From SZUA-448 sp964602475 (GTDB taxonomy: Bacteria; Bacillota; Clostridia; Lachnospirales; Lachnospiraceae), in NCBI GenBank assembly GCA_964602475.1, contig CAZRRN010000025.1, forward strand, positions 1 to 44,592: 44,592 bases of DNA, in the 5' to 3' direction. Shown here piece by piece: positions 33,354-41,327 of this stretch (the first letter of the stretch is position 1; every line of letters begins with the position of its first letter). The notes below the pieces were generated by a model. That model was not told the origin of the DNA. It saw nothing but the letters and a program-made list of their open reading frames with translations, and did not search any database. Both the position numbers and the translations under genes were made by a program.

Positions 33354-34718
33354 CTATTTTCTGTTCATTTCCGTAAAGCTTCCTCCCGGTTCGAAAGCAC
33401 TGTTAGAGCCGAACGTGTCACCTGAATAATTTGTATATGCTCTGTCATATGCAACAGATACTTCAACCTCTGTACCGTCCGGTCTTACATACGTGTTGAC
33501 ACCTCTGATGGCTTCCGAATAGCGATCCGATAACTGACTCTCCGTCGCCAGTTTGGATTGATAGGCGGAGCGTCTTGCAGCATCAGCAGAATTTGTGCGC
33601 GTCCACCACGACCGATTATAGGAATCAAAGGCGGCCTGCTGAGTAGCATGTATCTGTTGCCAGGACTGGAATTGCCGGTTCATCTGATCGATGCGTTGCT
33701 GTGTATGGCAGGAAATTTCCTGTAAAATCTGTGCTTGCATATTGTACATTTTCTCATACACACCGTTATCCAGTCGAAAGGTCGAACAAAAATCCGCATA
33801 TGCGCCGTGAAAAGCAGATTCGAACTCCTGCGGGAAGCATTGCAGGGTGAACAGACCGTCGGAACCCCATTCAATCACAGAATTCGTCGGCATATCGTTG
33901 AACGCACCGGTTTGAGACTGCTGCGGTTGTTGGAACTCGCCTCCGAACAGCTTTCCAAGCGGTGAATTGCCAAACAAGGCTCTCCCAATATCTCCAAATC
34001 CGCCACTTGCACCCACATATTGGTATTTCCATGCTGCTAAAACAGTCGTAACCGCAAATCGGAAATCCAGACCGTCCGCTGTCAGATCATAAATGCGACA
34101 AAGACCCTTCAGATAATATCCGCTGTCTCTTGCCATTTCTGCGTTTCCTAAGCGCTGCTTTTCAAAGCTCACCTTGCGCTTGTAGTTTTCAAGTGCTCCT
34201 GCTTCATCAAACGGTTCATACAAAGGCATCTGTCTTTCTTCGACAAATTTCAGTTTCGAGGCTTTCACACCACTGGCATATGTTACAGCATAATTATCCA
34301 CATATTGGCGGACATCCATAAAATTCTTATAATGAGTTCTCGAAATCTGTTCCATCCCTTGAGAATACATACCCGAAAGCATTGGGCACTTTGAACGGTC
34401 GCAGTATGCCTCTCCGATAAAATACGAAACGGCTGTGCCTTTCTCATCATACGCTGAAGCACTGATTCCCATTGGATAGGTATAGCTGGAAATGCCGGGT
34501 AAAAGCATTCCCTGCGCCTGATAACCGAATGGCACCCGTACCGTTCCGATGACCATGCCGGTCGCTTTATCCGTAAGAGTCGTACTGCCGTCCGAGTTGA
34601 CATTGCGCCTCTGAACCCGAATGGTGCTGCTGCAAAATTTACACTTAACAAATTCCTCAGTACTGTTTATATCAAGCGATGCTCCGCAGGATGGACAATT
34701 AACTAATTCAACGCTCAT
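33354..34718 (-). CDS. Zinc-ribbon protein of unknown function, paired with the next lipoprotein
   Basis: The protein has 454 residues from ATG 34718 (AGGAGG eight bases upstream). The N-terminus is a four-Cys zinc ribbon (VNCPSCGASLDI, then VKCKFCSSTIRV). No membrane segment or signal is seen. The body has VPFGYQAQGMLLPGISSYTY, a long central region with a Gly/Gln-rich loop (residues about 245-275), and a C-terminal helical part with QQAAFDSYNRSWWTR, followed by VRPDGTEVEVSVAYDRAY. The C-terminal motifs resemble those of the upstream lipoprotein. It follows that gene by about 150 bp on the same strand. I recognise no enzyme; a cytoplasmic scaffold or sensor is possible. Confidence 0.7.
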   Translation of the reverse strand: MSVELVNCPSCGASLDINSTEEFVKCKFCSSTIRVQRRNVNSDGSTTLTDKATGMVIGTVRVPFGYQAQGMLLPGISSYTYPMGISASAYDEKGTAVSYFIGEAYCDRSKCPMLSGMYSQGMEQISRTHYKNFMDVRQYVDNYAVTYASGVKASKLKFVEERQMPLYEPFDEAGALENYKRKVSFEKQRLGNAEMARDSGYYLKGLCRIYDLTADGLDFRFAVTTVLAAWKYQYVGASGGFGDIGRALFGNSPLGKLFGGEFQQPQQSQTGAFNDMPTNSVIEWGSDGLFTLQCFPQEFESAFHGAYADFCSTFRLDNGVYEKMYNMQAQILQEISCHTQQRIDQMNRQFQSWQQIHATQQAAFDSYNRSWWTRTNSADAARRSAYQSKLATESQLSDRYSEAIRGVNTYVRPDGTEVEVSVAYDRAYTNYSGDTFGSNSAFEPGGSFTEMNRK

Positions 34719-34865
34719 TCCGTTTCCTCCTAACAATTTCTATACAAGAACGCTTCATCTGGTGTTATTCCGCTTGTAGTTTGCATGACATAACAGCAAT
34801 AGATACCTTAATGAATACTTTTTCTGTCATGCATGTTTCTTTATCTGCTCCAAAAATCTTTGCAG

Positions 34866-36623
34866 TTACTTATTGATATAATAATCAACCCCATTCAAAT
34901 AATAGCTTTCTGTACTTCCGTCTATCATTTGGAGATTTGAATTTGAGTATTGTTCGCGGTTTGCGTTATAGCTGTCATAAAAACCATACTCTGCACGATA
35001 GATTTCGCCGGTATCAGGATCGTAAAGCCTGTCATAGCCAAGCGTCGCGTCGCTGTTCTTTTGAGATATGATATCATATGAGGTTTGACGTGCACTCCAG
35101 GCGGCGTTGTAGCTGTCATATGCCGCCTGCATACTTTTCGCCTGTGCGATGATTGCATCGGTCTGATTTTCGATCGCATTGATTGCTTCGTTCTGGTATT
35201 CCTGTGTAAATGTAAAGCTGGAAAGACATTTTTGCAAGGTTTCCTGTATTTCGGCAAACTCATCGGTGGGAGCCGTGATACCCATAAAGTTGTACACACA
35301 GTGAAAGCCGAGGTCTGTTCCCGTCATTGGATTCAATGTCGATATTTTATCCGTCACCTGCGCCGCAACCAACCCCTGACACTCAATGCTGTTATCCGAG
35401 GTGAAGGTAATGCGCATGATGGAGTTATCAAGGCAAGTCGGTGCACAGGGAATATCACTGGCATAGGTTTCAAGCACTTTCATGCTGTTCAAATCAGGAA
35501 AATTGTACTGCAGACACCACTGGGGGTAAGCACGCACAACTGTTATGATCTCAGGGTATATTTTGAGAAACTGCATTCCTGTTGCCGGATAAAGCGTCGG
35601 CATAGCTGCCATTACGTTATAGCCGTATGGGTCGTTCGCTCCAACCATTGCTGCCAACTGCTGACGTTCTGTTTTTGCCGCTTCACTTTTTTGAAAAGGC
35701 TCCAGCTTACAGAAGAAGAATATTTTGCGTTCCGGTTTGTTCGAGTCATAGGCATAGAAGCTGAACTCCGCATACTCACCAACTGTCGCTATCTTCCAGC
35801 CCTTTGGCAGTTCAATCGAGAATCTGCCATCGTTATAAAGCGCCGTACCGGATATAACCGGAGCAGCGGGCTTTGCACTGATATCCTTCAGATCTGTCGG
35901 CAGAGTCTCGCTTTTTTCCGCATCGGGTTTCTCATTACCGTTGTCTATTGTGAGCGTTAATACTGCCTGTTCCATCGCTTTAATTGTAGCAGTGCTGCTG
36001 CCTTGTATATATTTGCAGGTATACTGCATCAGGCTGTCCGGAAATACCTCAATGAGCCGAAGCAGTTCAATCACGGTACCGTCCACAAGACTGTATGTAT
36101 ACAAAATGCCCTGCAGCTCCTTTTCACCCACTAAGTATTCTCTATACTCTCCGGCGCTGATAAAGCGGTCGCCGTACTGGGCTTGCAGCTGCTCCGTCAC
36201 CTCCGCCATAGAGGCTTCCGGGTCAAAGCCCTCGGTGTTTCCGACGTTACGGTAAACCAACAGATATGGTATGCTGCCTGAATACTCAGTATAAATCACG
36301 GCTCCTGTATCGTCATTCCATTCGCAGGAGTACATACCGTCGTATTCAAATGAAAAGTTCTGCTTGTCGCTTATAAATACCTCCTGCTCATCTGGTTCGT
36401 CCGGCTTCCCAGTAGGACTGATAAGCTCTGTGGGTCCGACAGGCTCTGTAGGACTGACAAGCTCTGTGGGTCCGACAGGCTCTGTGGGACCGACATGCTC
36501 TGTGGGACCGACATGTGACGTTTGCTGCTGTCCGCAGGCTGATAACAGAACAGTTACCGCCAGTACCAGCGCGACAGCCAATCTGCGCAGTTTCTTTTTA
36601 TTATAATAGATATCGTCAGTCAT
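34866..36623 (-). CDS. Lipoprotein with GPTE repeats and C-terminal DSYN...W region, unknown function
   Basis: The protein has 585 residues. A signal peptide ends in lipobox LSAC (C30), followed by six-residue tandem repeats (VGPTEP/VSPTEL type, about 38-70) that act as a spacer. A first domain of about 130 residues (NFSFEYDGMYSCEWNDDTGA) precedes a second (GRFSIELPKGWKIATVGEYA, then ILTVVRAYPQWCLQY-like sequence). The C-terminal part has MQAAYDSYNAAWSARQTSYD and YDPDTGEIYRAEYGFYDSYN, then YSNSNLQ. It is extracellular and membrane-anchored. It is transcribed before the zinc-ribbon gene. I do not recognise a defined family function. The ribosome binding site is weak. Confidence 0.7.
   Translation of the reverse strand: MTDDIYYNKKKLRRLAVALVLAVTVLLSACGQQQTSHVGPTEHVGPTEPVGPTELVSPTEPVGPTELISPTGKPDEPDEQEVFISDKQNFSFEYDGMYSCEWNDDTGAVIYTEYSGSIPYLLVYRNVGNTEGFDPEASMAEVTEQLQAQYGDRFISAGEYREYLVGEKELQGILYTYSLVDGTVIELLRLIEVFPDSLMQYTCKYIQGSSTATIKAMEQAVLTLTIDNGNEKPDAEKSETLPTDLKDISAKPAAPVISGTALYNDGRFSIELPKGWKIATVGEYAEFSFYAYDSNKPERKIFFFCKLEPFQKSEAAKTERQQLAAMVGANDPYGYNVMAAMPTLYPATGMQFLKIYPEIITVVRAYPQWCLQYNFPDLNSMKVLETYASDIPCAPTCLDNSIMRITFTSDNSIECQGLVAAQVTDKISTLNPMTGTDLGFHCVYNFMGITAPTDEFAEIQETLQKCLSSFTFTQEYQNEAINAIENQTDAIIAQAKSMQAAYDSYNAAWSARQTSYDIISQKNSDATLGYDRLYDPDTGEIYRAEYGFYDSYNANREQYSNSNLQMIDGSTESYYLNGVDYYINK
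36408..36515. repeat. 18-bp tandem repeat in the lipoprotein gene
   Basis: Units like TCTGTGGGTCCGACAGGC repeat about six times, with small changes, and encode VGPTEP-type hexapeptides right after the lipid-anchored cysteine. Copy number probably varies between strains. Confidence 0.85.
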
Positions 36624-36806
36624 TTCTTTTCACGCCTTTCTTATTTGTACCTTAAACATCCCTTCATCTCATCCAGCAATGTTCTATCCATTTTCTGTCA
36701 TTGTCGTTGCCGACGTTGGAAAATTAAACAAGCATATAATAACACACAATTCGGTTTCTGAACAGTCCTGTACATGTGGTAGTTCGAAATAAAAACAATC
36801 AAATGT

Positions 36807-36842
36807 AATAAAAAATACCACAGACTTGATTGTCTGCGGTAT
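36807..36842 (-). terminator. Terminator of the NfeD/SPFH operon
   Basis: On the minus strand ATACCGCAGAC pairs with GTCTGTGGTAT (one G-U pair), followed by TTTTTATT. It lies 34 bp after the SPFH gene. The remaining stretch 36624-36806 shows no gene. Confidence 0.85.
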
Positions 36843-36875
36843 TCTTTATATTTGTATTCTATACACCTTTGATTA

Positions 36876-37796
36876 TCAGTCCTCGGCTGCGACCTCTTTC
36901 ACACTCTTAACAAGTCCTGCAAGCCCTTGGATTTCTGAAGGAATGATGATTTTGGTTGCTTTACCGTCTGCTGCTTTTGCAAATGCTTCCAGACTCTTGA
37001 TCTTAATTACTTCACCGCTCGGTTCCGATTCATTGAGGAATTTGATACCGTCTGCATTTGCCTTCTGTACCTTAAGTATCGCCTCTGCCTGACCCTCTGC
37101 TTCCCGAATCGTCGCTTCTTTCTTCGCTTCTGCACGAAGAATTGCAGCTTCCTTCTCTGCTTCTGCTTCAAGAATTGCCGATTCTTTCTTTCCTTCTGCT
37201 ACAAGGATGGTTGATTTCTTTTCTCCTTCTGCACGAAGAATTGATTCACGACGTTCACGCTCTGCCTTCATCTGTTTCTCCATTGCATCCTGGATTGCAG
37301 CGGGAGGAATAATGTTCTTTAATTCCACACGATTTACCTTGATGCCCCATGGGTCGGTAGCAACATCGAGAGATGCTCTCATCTTTGTATTAATTGTCTC
37401 TCTGGAGGTCAGTGTCTGATCAAGCTCCAAATCTCCGATGATATTACGGAGTGTGGTAGCAGTCAGATTTTCAATTGCCATAATCGGATTCTCCACGCCG
37501 TATGCGAAGAGCTTCGGATCGGTAATCTGATAAAATACAACTGTATCAATCCGCATCGTTACATTATCCTTCGTAATCACCGGCTGCGGTGCAAAATCAA
37601 CCACCTGCTCTTTCAAAAGAACTCTTTTAGCAATCCGGTCAATAAACGGCAGCTTAAAATGAATTCCAACCGACCAGGTCGACTGATATCCTCCAAGACG
37701 CTCCAAAACAATTGCCTGCGCCTGCGGAACAACCTTAATGCAGGATGCTACAATAATCAGAATCAGTACTGCAAGACCAATGAATAAATACTCCAT
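36876..37796 (-). CDS. SPFH/band 7 membrane protein (QmcA/stomatin-like)
   Basis: The protein has 306 residues. An N-terminal membrane helix (about 3-22) is followed by the SPFH domain: VPQAQAIVLERLGGYQSTWS, KEQVVDFAPQPVITKDNVTM, TATTLRNIIGDLELDQTLTS and DPWGIKVNRVELKNIIPP. Then comes a long charged coiled coil of 11-residue repeats of the form (A)E(A/G)EKKSTIL. These proteins form microdomain scaffolds in the membrane. The neighbouring NfeD gene, 43 bp upstream, is the usual partner, and together they are thought to shape membrane order and protease access. The start is at ATG 37796. Confidence 0.92.
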   Translation of the reverse strand: MEYLFIGLAVLILIIVASCIKVVPQAQAIVLERLGGYQSTWSVGIHFKLPFIDRIAKRVLLKEQVVDFAPQPVITKDNVTMRIDTVVFYQITDPKLFAYGVENPIMAIENLTATTLRNIIGDLELDQTLTSRETINTKMRASLDVATDPWGIKVNRVELKNIIPPAAIQDAMEKQMKAERERRESILRAEGEKKSTILVAEGKKESAILEAEAEKEAAILRAEAKKEATIREAEGQAEAILKVQKANADGIKFLNESEPSGEVIKIKSLEAFAKAADGKATKIIIPSEIQGLAGLVKSVKEVAAED

Positions 37797-37839
37797 ACTC
37801 TTTCTTCTCCTTTTCTTATCTCATTTTGAATTATTGAAC

Positions 37840-38280
37840 CTAAGCTTCTTCACGATACTCGGTCACAATCAGTTTCACCCCGACCACATTTACTACCTTC
37901 ACCATAGAACCCGGCTCATATATGCGATTATCGACTTCCGCTCTCGCAGTCCACTCCTGTCCGTTGCATACTGCTGCTCCGGTTGCATTATAATTATCGA
38001 TTCGTTCCGTAACCTTGACCACCTTGCCGATGACTCCTTCGTAGTTCGTCTTCACCCGCTTTTTATTCAGGTATTTCATCGCTATTGGTCTCGTCAAAAA
38101 CAGAAGCGCCAGTGATACTACAATAAAAATGATAATCTGAACCGGCAGTGACGCTCCCAGGTTTGCAGCTATAAAAGCAATTAATGCGCCTCCTGCAAAC
38201 CAGATTGTTGTCAGCCCAAGTGTTACGATTTCTATAACGAGCAACACCACAAGAATTACAATCCAGTAAATAGCTTCCAT
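37840..38280 (-). CDS. NfeD-family membrane protein
   Basis: From ATG 38280 (AAAGGAG upstream; an earlier in-frame start at 38370 lacks one) the protein has 146 residues. Two to three membrane helices (about 4-25, 27-45 and 50-66) are followed by a small OB-fold domain (YEGVIGKVVKVTERIDNYNATGAAV, GQEWTAR, EPGSMVKVVNVVGVKLIV). This is the short NfeD form without the ClpP-like protease domain. It is first in an operon with the SPFH protein, its standard partner. Confidence 0.9.
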   Translation of the reverse strand: MEAIYWIVILVVLLVIEIVTLGLTTIWFAGGALIAFIAANLGASLPVQIIIFIVVSLALLFLTRPIAMKYLNKKRVKTNYEGVIGKVVKVTERIDNYNATGAAVCNGQEWTARAEVDNRIYEPGSMVKVVNVVGVKLIVTEYREEA

Positions 38281-38587
38281 TCTTCGCTCCTTTCCCGAAT
38301 GCAGACTTCGTTCAGCAAACGTTACTATATTTATAAACAACATCCTAATCCTCAGTTTGCTCCAATGCAAGCTAAGCGGTGTGAATCCTGCTTTTTATGT
38401 TTTGAATTTTACATTTCTATTGATGTCAAAGTTAAAACAGTTTTTTTGTACAATATGTATGACAAATACGATAGAAATACAAACTGCTCTCTTATAACGC
38501 TCTCTTATAATGTATATAAAATATTCACAAACCGCAAGATAATTTTATGCAAGAATTAATGATTTTTCTTCTTCTTTTGTCATTTCA

Positions 38588-38635
38588 TTGACATTACATC
38601 GTCTACGGGGTAAAATTGAATTGCTGGTATACCAG
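38588..38635 (+). promoter_or_regulatory. Promoter and palindromic operator of the second chemoreceptor
   Basis: TTGACA (38588-38593), a 17-bp spacer and TAAAAT (38611-38616) are near consensus. The perfect palindrome CTGGTATACCAG (38624-38635) lies just downstream at the expected start site. TAAA...CCAGATAA also loosely resembles a motility sigma promoter but with a long spacer. The rest of 38281-38587 carries no gene; a direct repeat CTCTCTTATAA occurs twice near 38490-38515. Confidence 0.6.
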
Positions 38636-38663
38636 ATAAATTCATATGAATACGGGAGACGAT

Positions 38664-40850
38664 ATGAAAACAAAAAAACAGCCAGTAAATCAGACACGTC
38701 AAAAGAAATCTTCCAGACAGACACAACAGGCTAATGCTCTCCTGACAGAACCCTCTGTCGGAAAAAAGAAATCCCTTCATAAGGGAATCAGCATCAGATA
38801 TCGTCTGATCGCCGCATTTATGGTGACAGTTCTGATGATTGTACTGCTTGGTGTTGTAAGTTACCGAAAAGCTGCGGATGCCATTACAAAGAGCTACGAA
38901 GAAACTACAGTTGCAGTTCTTGAACGAACTTCGGACTACTATTCTCTGTTGTTCGATATGATTAAGGATTCCGCTCTTGACCTTGCAATGGATGGCAGCT
39001 ACAGCAATTATTATCTGAATTCATCCAAGATGTCGGTCGCTGACGAGGTAATTGCGTATAAGGACCTTTCCAAGAATTTCTCTGCTCTTCTGCTGTCAAA
39101 TACTCTGCTTAGCAGCCAGTACATTTTTGCCAAGGGACAGCGTCCGTTTTTTACTGCCGGATCCTTTACCATAGAAACCGCAAACGAATTTGCAGAAAGT
39201 GACGAGGCAAAGCTGATCGACGAAAAGCGCTATGTATGGATGTCAAAGCACCCTTATATTGATTCAGTTAAGGAAATGAAATACGGTCTGGCTTACTGCC
39301 GTCAGCTTTTGAATATTGCTTACGCTCCCTGCGGCTATGTCATTCTTGATATTTCCTGGGATGCAATGCATTCGCCGCTCGACGGACTTGATTTCGGTGA
39401 TAACAGTTCAGTTCTGTTCGTTGTTCCGGACGGAGGGGAACTTTTTACCTATCATCAGGAGGGTAGCGAATCACCGGTCACGGAAAAATCCGACAATGCA
39501 CCGGAGTATAAGTTTGTATATGGTTCTAGCTATTATGACAAAGCAATCGCCGCCTATCATGAGGACAATACAGCGTCAAGCGGCTCTGAATATGTTGATT
39601 TTAACGGTGAAGTATATCTGTTTTCCTATACTGTATTTGATGATTTCATGATTGCTGCAATGGTTCCTCAGGCAATAATCCTTTCCAATCTGAAATCAAT
39701 CCAGTCAATTACGATTATTATTGTATTAGCTTCTATTATTCTTGCGTCCCTGATTGCTCTTACCATGGCCGGCAGCATTACATCCGTGATACGGAAGCTG
39801 ATGGCTGTTCTGGAAAGCTTTGCTTCCGGTGACCTCACTGCCAGTATAAAAATCAAACGAAAAGATGAATTCTCTGTTCTGGCAGGAAGTGCAAATAATG
39901 CCATGCAGAATATCAGAGAGCTTGTTTCCGAGACATCCGGTATTTCCTCTGAGGTTCACAGCACTGCCGATACAGTAAATGAAAATGCACGTACAATACT
40001 TAATACGACAAAGGAAATCACTCAGTCAATTACGGAAATTGAAGATGGTCTCCTTCAGCAGGCAGAAGATACTCAGAACTGTATGACACAAATGGAGCTT
40101 TTATCTGATAAAATCACGCAGGTCAATGAAAATTCCGAACGTATCTCTGATATTTCAGCAGAAACCCAGACAACTGTTTCCGCAGGAATTGAGATAATCC
40201 GGGATCTGAACGACAAAGCAACAGAGACAGAAGCCTCCGCAAAGGAAATCATTCAAAGTATTATGGAGCTTCAAACCACAACCGAATACATCGTAAATAT
40301 CGTCAATGCCATCAATGAAATATCAGATCAGACCAATCTGCTTTCCTTGAATGCATCTATTGAGGCTGCCAGAGCCGGAGAAGCTGGGCGAGGCTTTGCC
40401 GTTGTAGCCGATGAAATCCGTAAGTTGTCCGAGCAGTCTGCTACCTCTGCAAATCAGATCAGAGAGTATGTCAGTGAGATAACCGGGAAAACCAATATCG
40501 CTGTCAGCTTTGCAAAGAAATCTCAGGAAACGGTACGCTATCAGCGTGATCAGATTGATAAAACTGTTTCTATGTTCAGTACCATGACAGCGCAGGTCGA
40601 AACGCTTACAGAAAACCTGCAGAACATTACTGACGGTATTATTGACATTCAGAAGAGCAAGCAGGGAACAATGACCGCTATCGAAAGCATTTCGGCAGTA
40701 TCACAGCAAACCGCTGCTTCGGCAGAAGAGGTCACCTCAAATGTAACCTTACAGCTTCAGTCGCTGGAAGAATTTAAATCACAGGCAGATGAACTGATTC
40801 GGGTGTCAGGAAAGCTGTCAGAGGCAATTGGAAAATTCAAGGTGAAATAA
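38664..40850 (+). CDS. Methyl-accepting chemotaxis protein with large extracellular domain
   Basis: From ATG 38664 (GGGAG five bases upstream; ATG 38646 has no site) the protein has 728 residues. A long basic Gln/Lys-rich cytoplasmic head (about 1-45) is unusual. TM1 is near 46-68, an extracellular dCache-like domain spans about 275 residues (TSDYYSLLFDMIKDSALDLA, GYVILDISWDAM and a final FSYTVFDDFMIAAMVPQ), and TM2 is near 345-368. HAMP follows (ASGDLTASIKIKRKDEFSVL), then the signalling domain with the tip EAARAGEAGRGFAVVADEIR near 567-590. It senses an unknown small molecule and signals to CheA. It is a single-gene unit. Confidence 0.92.
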   Translation: MKTKKQPVNQTRQKKSSRQTQQANALLTEPSVGKKKSLHKGISIRYRLIAAFMVTVLMIVLLGVVSYRKAADAITKSYEETTVAVLERTSDYYSLLFDMIKDSALDLAMDGSYSNYYLNSSKMSVADEVIAYKDLSKNFSALLLSNTLLSSQYIFAKGQRPFFTAGSFTIETANEFAESDEAKLIDEKRYVWMSKHPYIDSVKEMKYGLAYCRQLLNIAYAPCGYVILDISWDAMHSPLDGLDFGDNSSVLFVVPDGGELFTYHQEGSESPVTEKSDNAPEYKFVYGSSYYDKAIAAYHEDNTASSGSEYVDFNGEVYLFSYTVFDDFMIAAMVPQAIILSNLKSIQSITIIIVLASIILASLIALTMAGSITSVIRKLMAVLESFASGDLTASIKIKRKDEFSVLAGSANNAMQNIRELVSETSGISSEVHSTADTVNENARTILNTTKEITQSITEIEDGLLQQAEDTQNCMTQMELLSDKITQVNENSERISDISAETQTTVSAGIEIIRDLNDKATETEASAKEIIQSIMELQTTTEYIVNIVNAINEISDQTNLLSLNASIEAARAGEAGRGFAVVADEIRKLSEQSATSANQIREYVSEITGKTNIAVSFAKKSQETVRYQRDQIDKTVSMFSTMTAQVETLTENLQNITDGIIDIQKSKQGTMTAIESISAVSQQTAASAEEVTSNVTLQLQSLEEFKSQADELIRVSGKLSEAIGKFKVK

Positions 40851-40869
40851 AACTGCAAGCAAGACGCGT

Positions 40870-41002
40870 GCGCGAAGACAAAACACTCGCAAAACCTTCG
40901 GTTTTACTCGTCGCGGACGCGCTCAAAAGCCCAGTCCCCTGCATCATTGCAAGCAAGCTTGCATGATGCAGGGGACTGGGCTTTCTCGTTTTGTCTTCGC
41001 GC
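40870..41002. repeat. Nested inverted-repeat element (double hairpin) next to tRNA-Thr
   Basis: Outer arms GCGCGAAGACAAAAC (40870-40884) and its exact complement (40988-41002) enclose a 22-bp perfect inner stem, AAAGCCCAGTCCCCTGCATC plus AT (40926-40947) with its complement at 40963-40984. The stem continues with one bulge into TGCAAGC/GCTTGCA. A small AAAACC-TTC-GGTTTT hairpin lies between. The right edge is one base from the tRNA-Thr 3' end. It can act as a terminator on the minus strand (GGGCTTTTGAG). Confidence 0.88.
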
Positions 41003-41003
41003 A

Positions 41004-41076
41004 AGCTGGAAATCAGATTTGAACTGACGACCCCTTCATTACGAGTGAAGTGCTCTACCGGCTGAGCTATTCCAGC
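41004..41076 (-). tRNA. tRNA-Thr (anticodon CGT)
   Basis: The tRNA is 73 nt on the minus strand. Acceptor arms GCTGGAA and TTCCAGC pair, with discriminator T. The anticodon stem CTTCA/TGAAG encloses CTCGTAA, giving CGT (reads ACG); the T arm contains AGTTCAAATCT. It is the second gene of the tRNA-Pro/tRNA-Thr transcript. Confidence 0.94.
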
Positions 41077-41104
41077 TTATTTATCCGTTATCCGGATAAA
41101 AAAA

Positions 41105-41178
41105 TCGAGGCGACAAGATTTGAACTTGCGGCCTCTGCGTCCCGAACGCAGCGCTCTACCAAACTGAGCCACGCCTCG
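41105..41178 (-). tRNA. tRNA-Pro (anticodon CGG)
   Basis: The tRNA is 74 nt on the minus strand. Acceptor arms CGAGGCG and CGCCTCG pair, with discriminator A. The anticodon stem CTGCG/CGCAG encloses TTCGGGA, giving CGG (reads CCG). A short palindrome TTATCCGGATAA separates it from tRNA-Thr. Confidence 0.95.
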
Positions 41179-41256
41179 ATTCCAACAGCTTCCTGTTGTA
41201 CAACGGTTATCCGGACCCTGCTCAAAGGAGCGCTCCTCTCATAACCGTGCTCAAAT

Positions 41257-41285
41257 ATTATGCAACATTCGAATTGAAATGTCAA
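41257..41285 (-). promoter_or_regulatory. Promoter of the tRNA-Pro/tRNA-Thr unit
   Basis: Minus strand TTGACA (41285-41280), a 17-bp spacer and CATAAT (41262-41257). Between promoter and tRNA-Pro lies a hairpin with arms ACGGTTAT (41203-41210) and ATAACCGT (41241-41248), with the palindrome GGAGCGCTCC inside. Confidence 0.7.
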
Positions 41286-41327
41286 GATATATTTTACTGT
41301 TTTATCAATTTGAACAATTAAAACAAT

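Noticed and set aside
35085..35960. Long plus-strand frame (291 codons)
   Set aside because: Antisense shadow of the lipoprotein gene; Cys/His/Arg-rich composition typical of a shadow frame.
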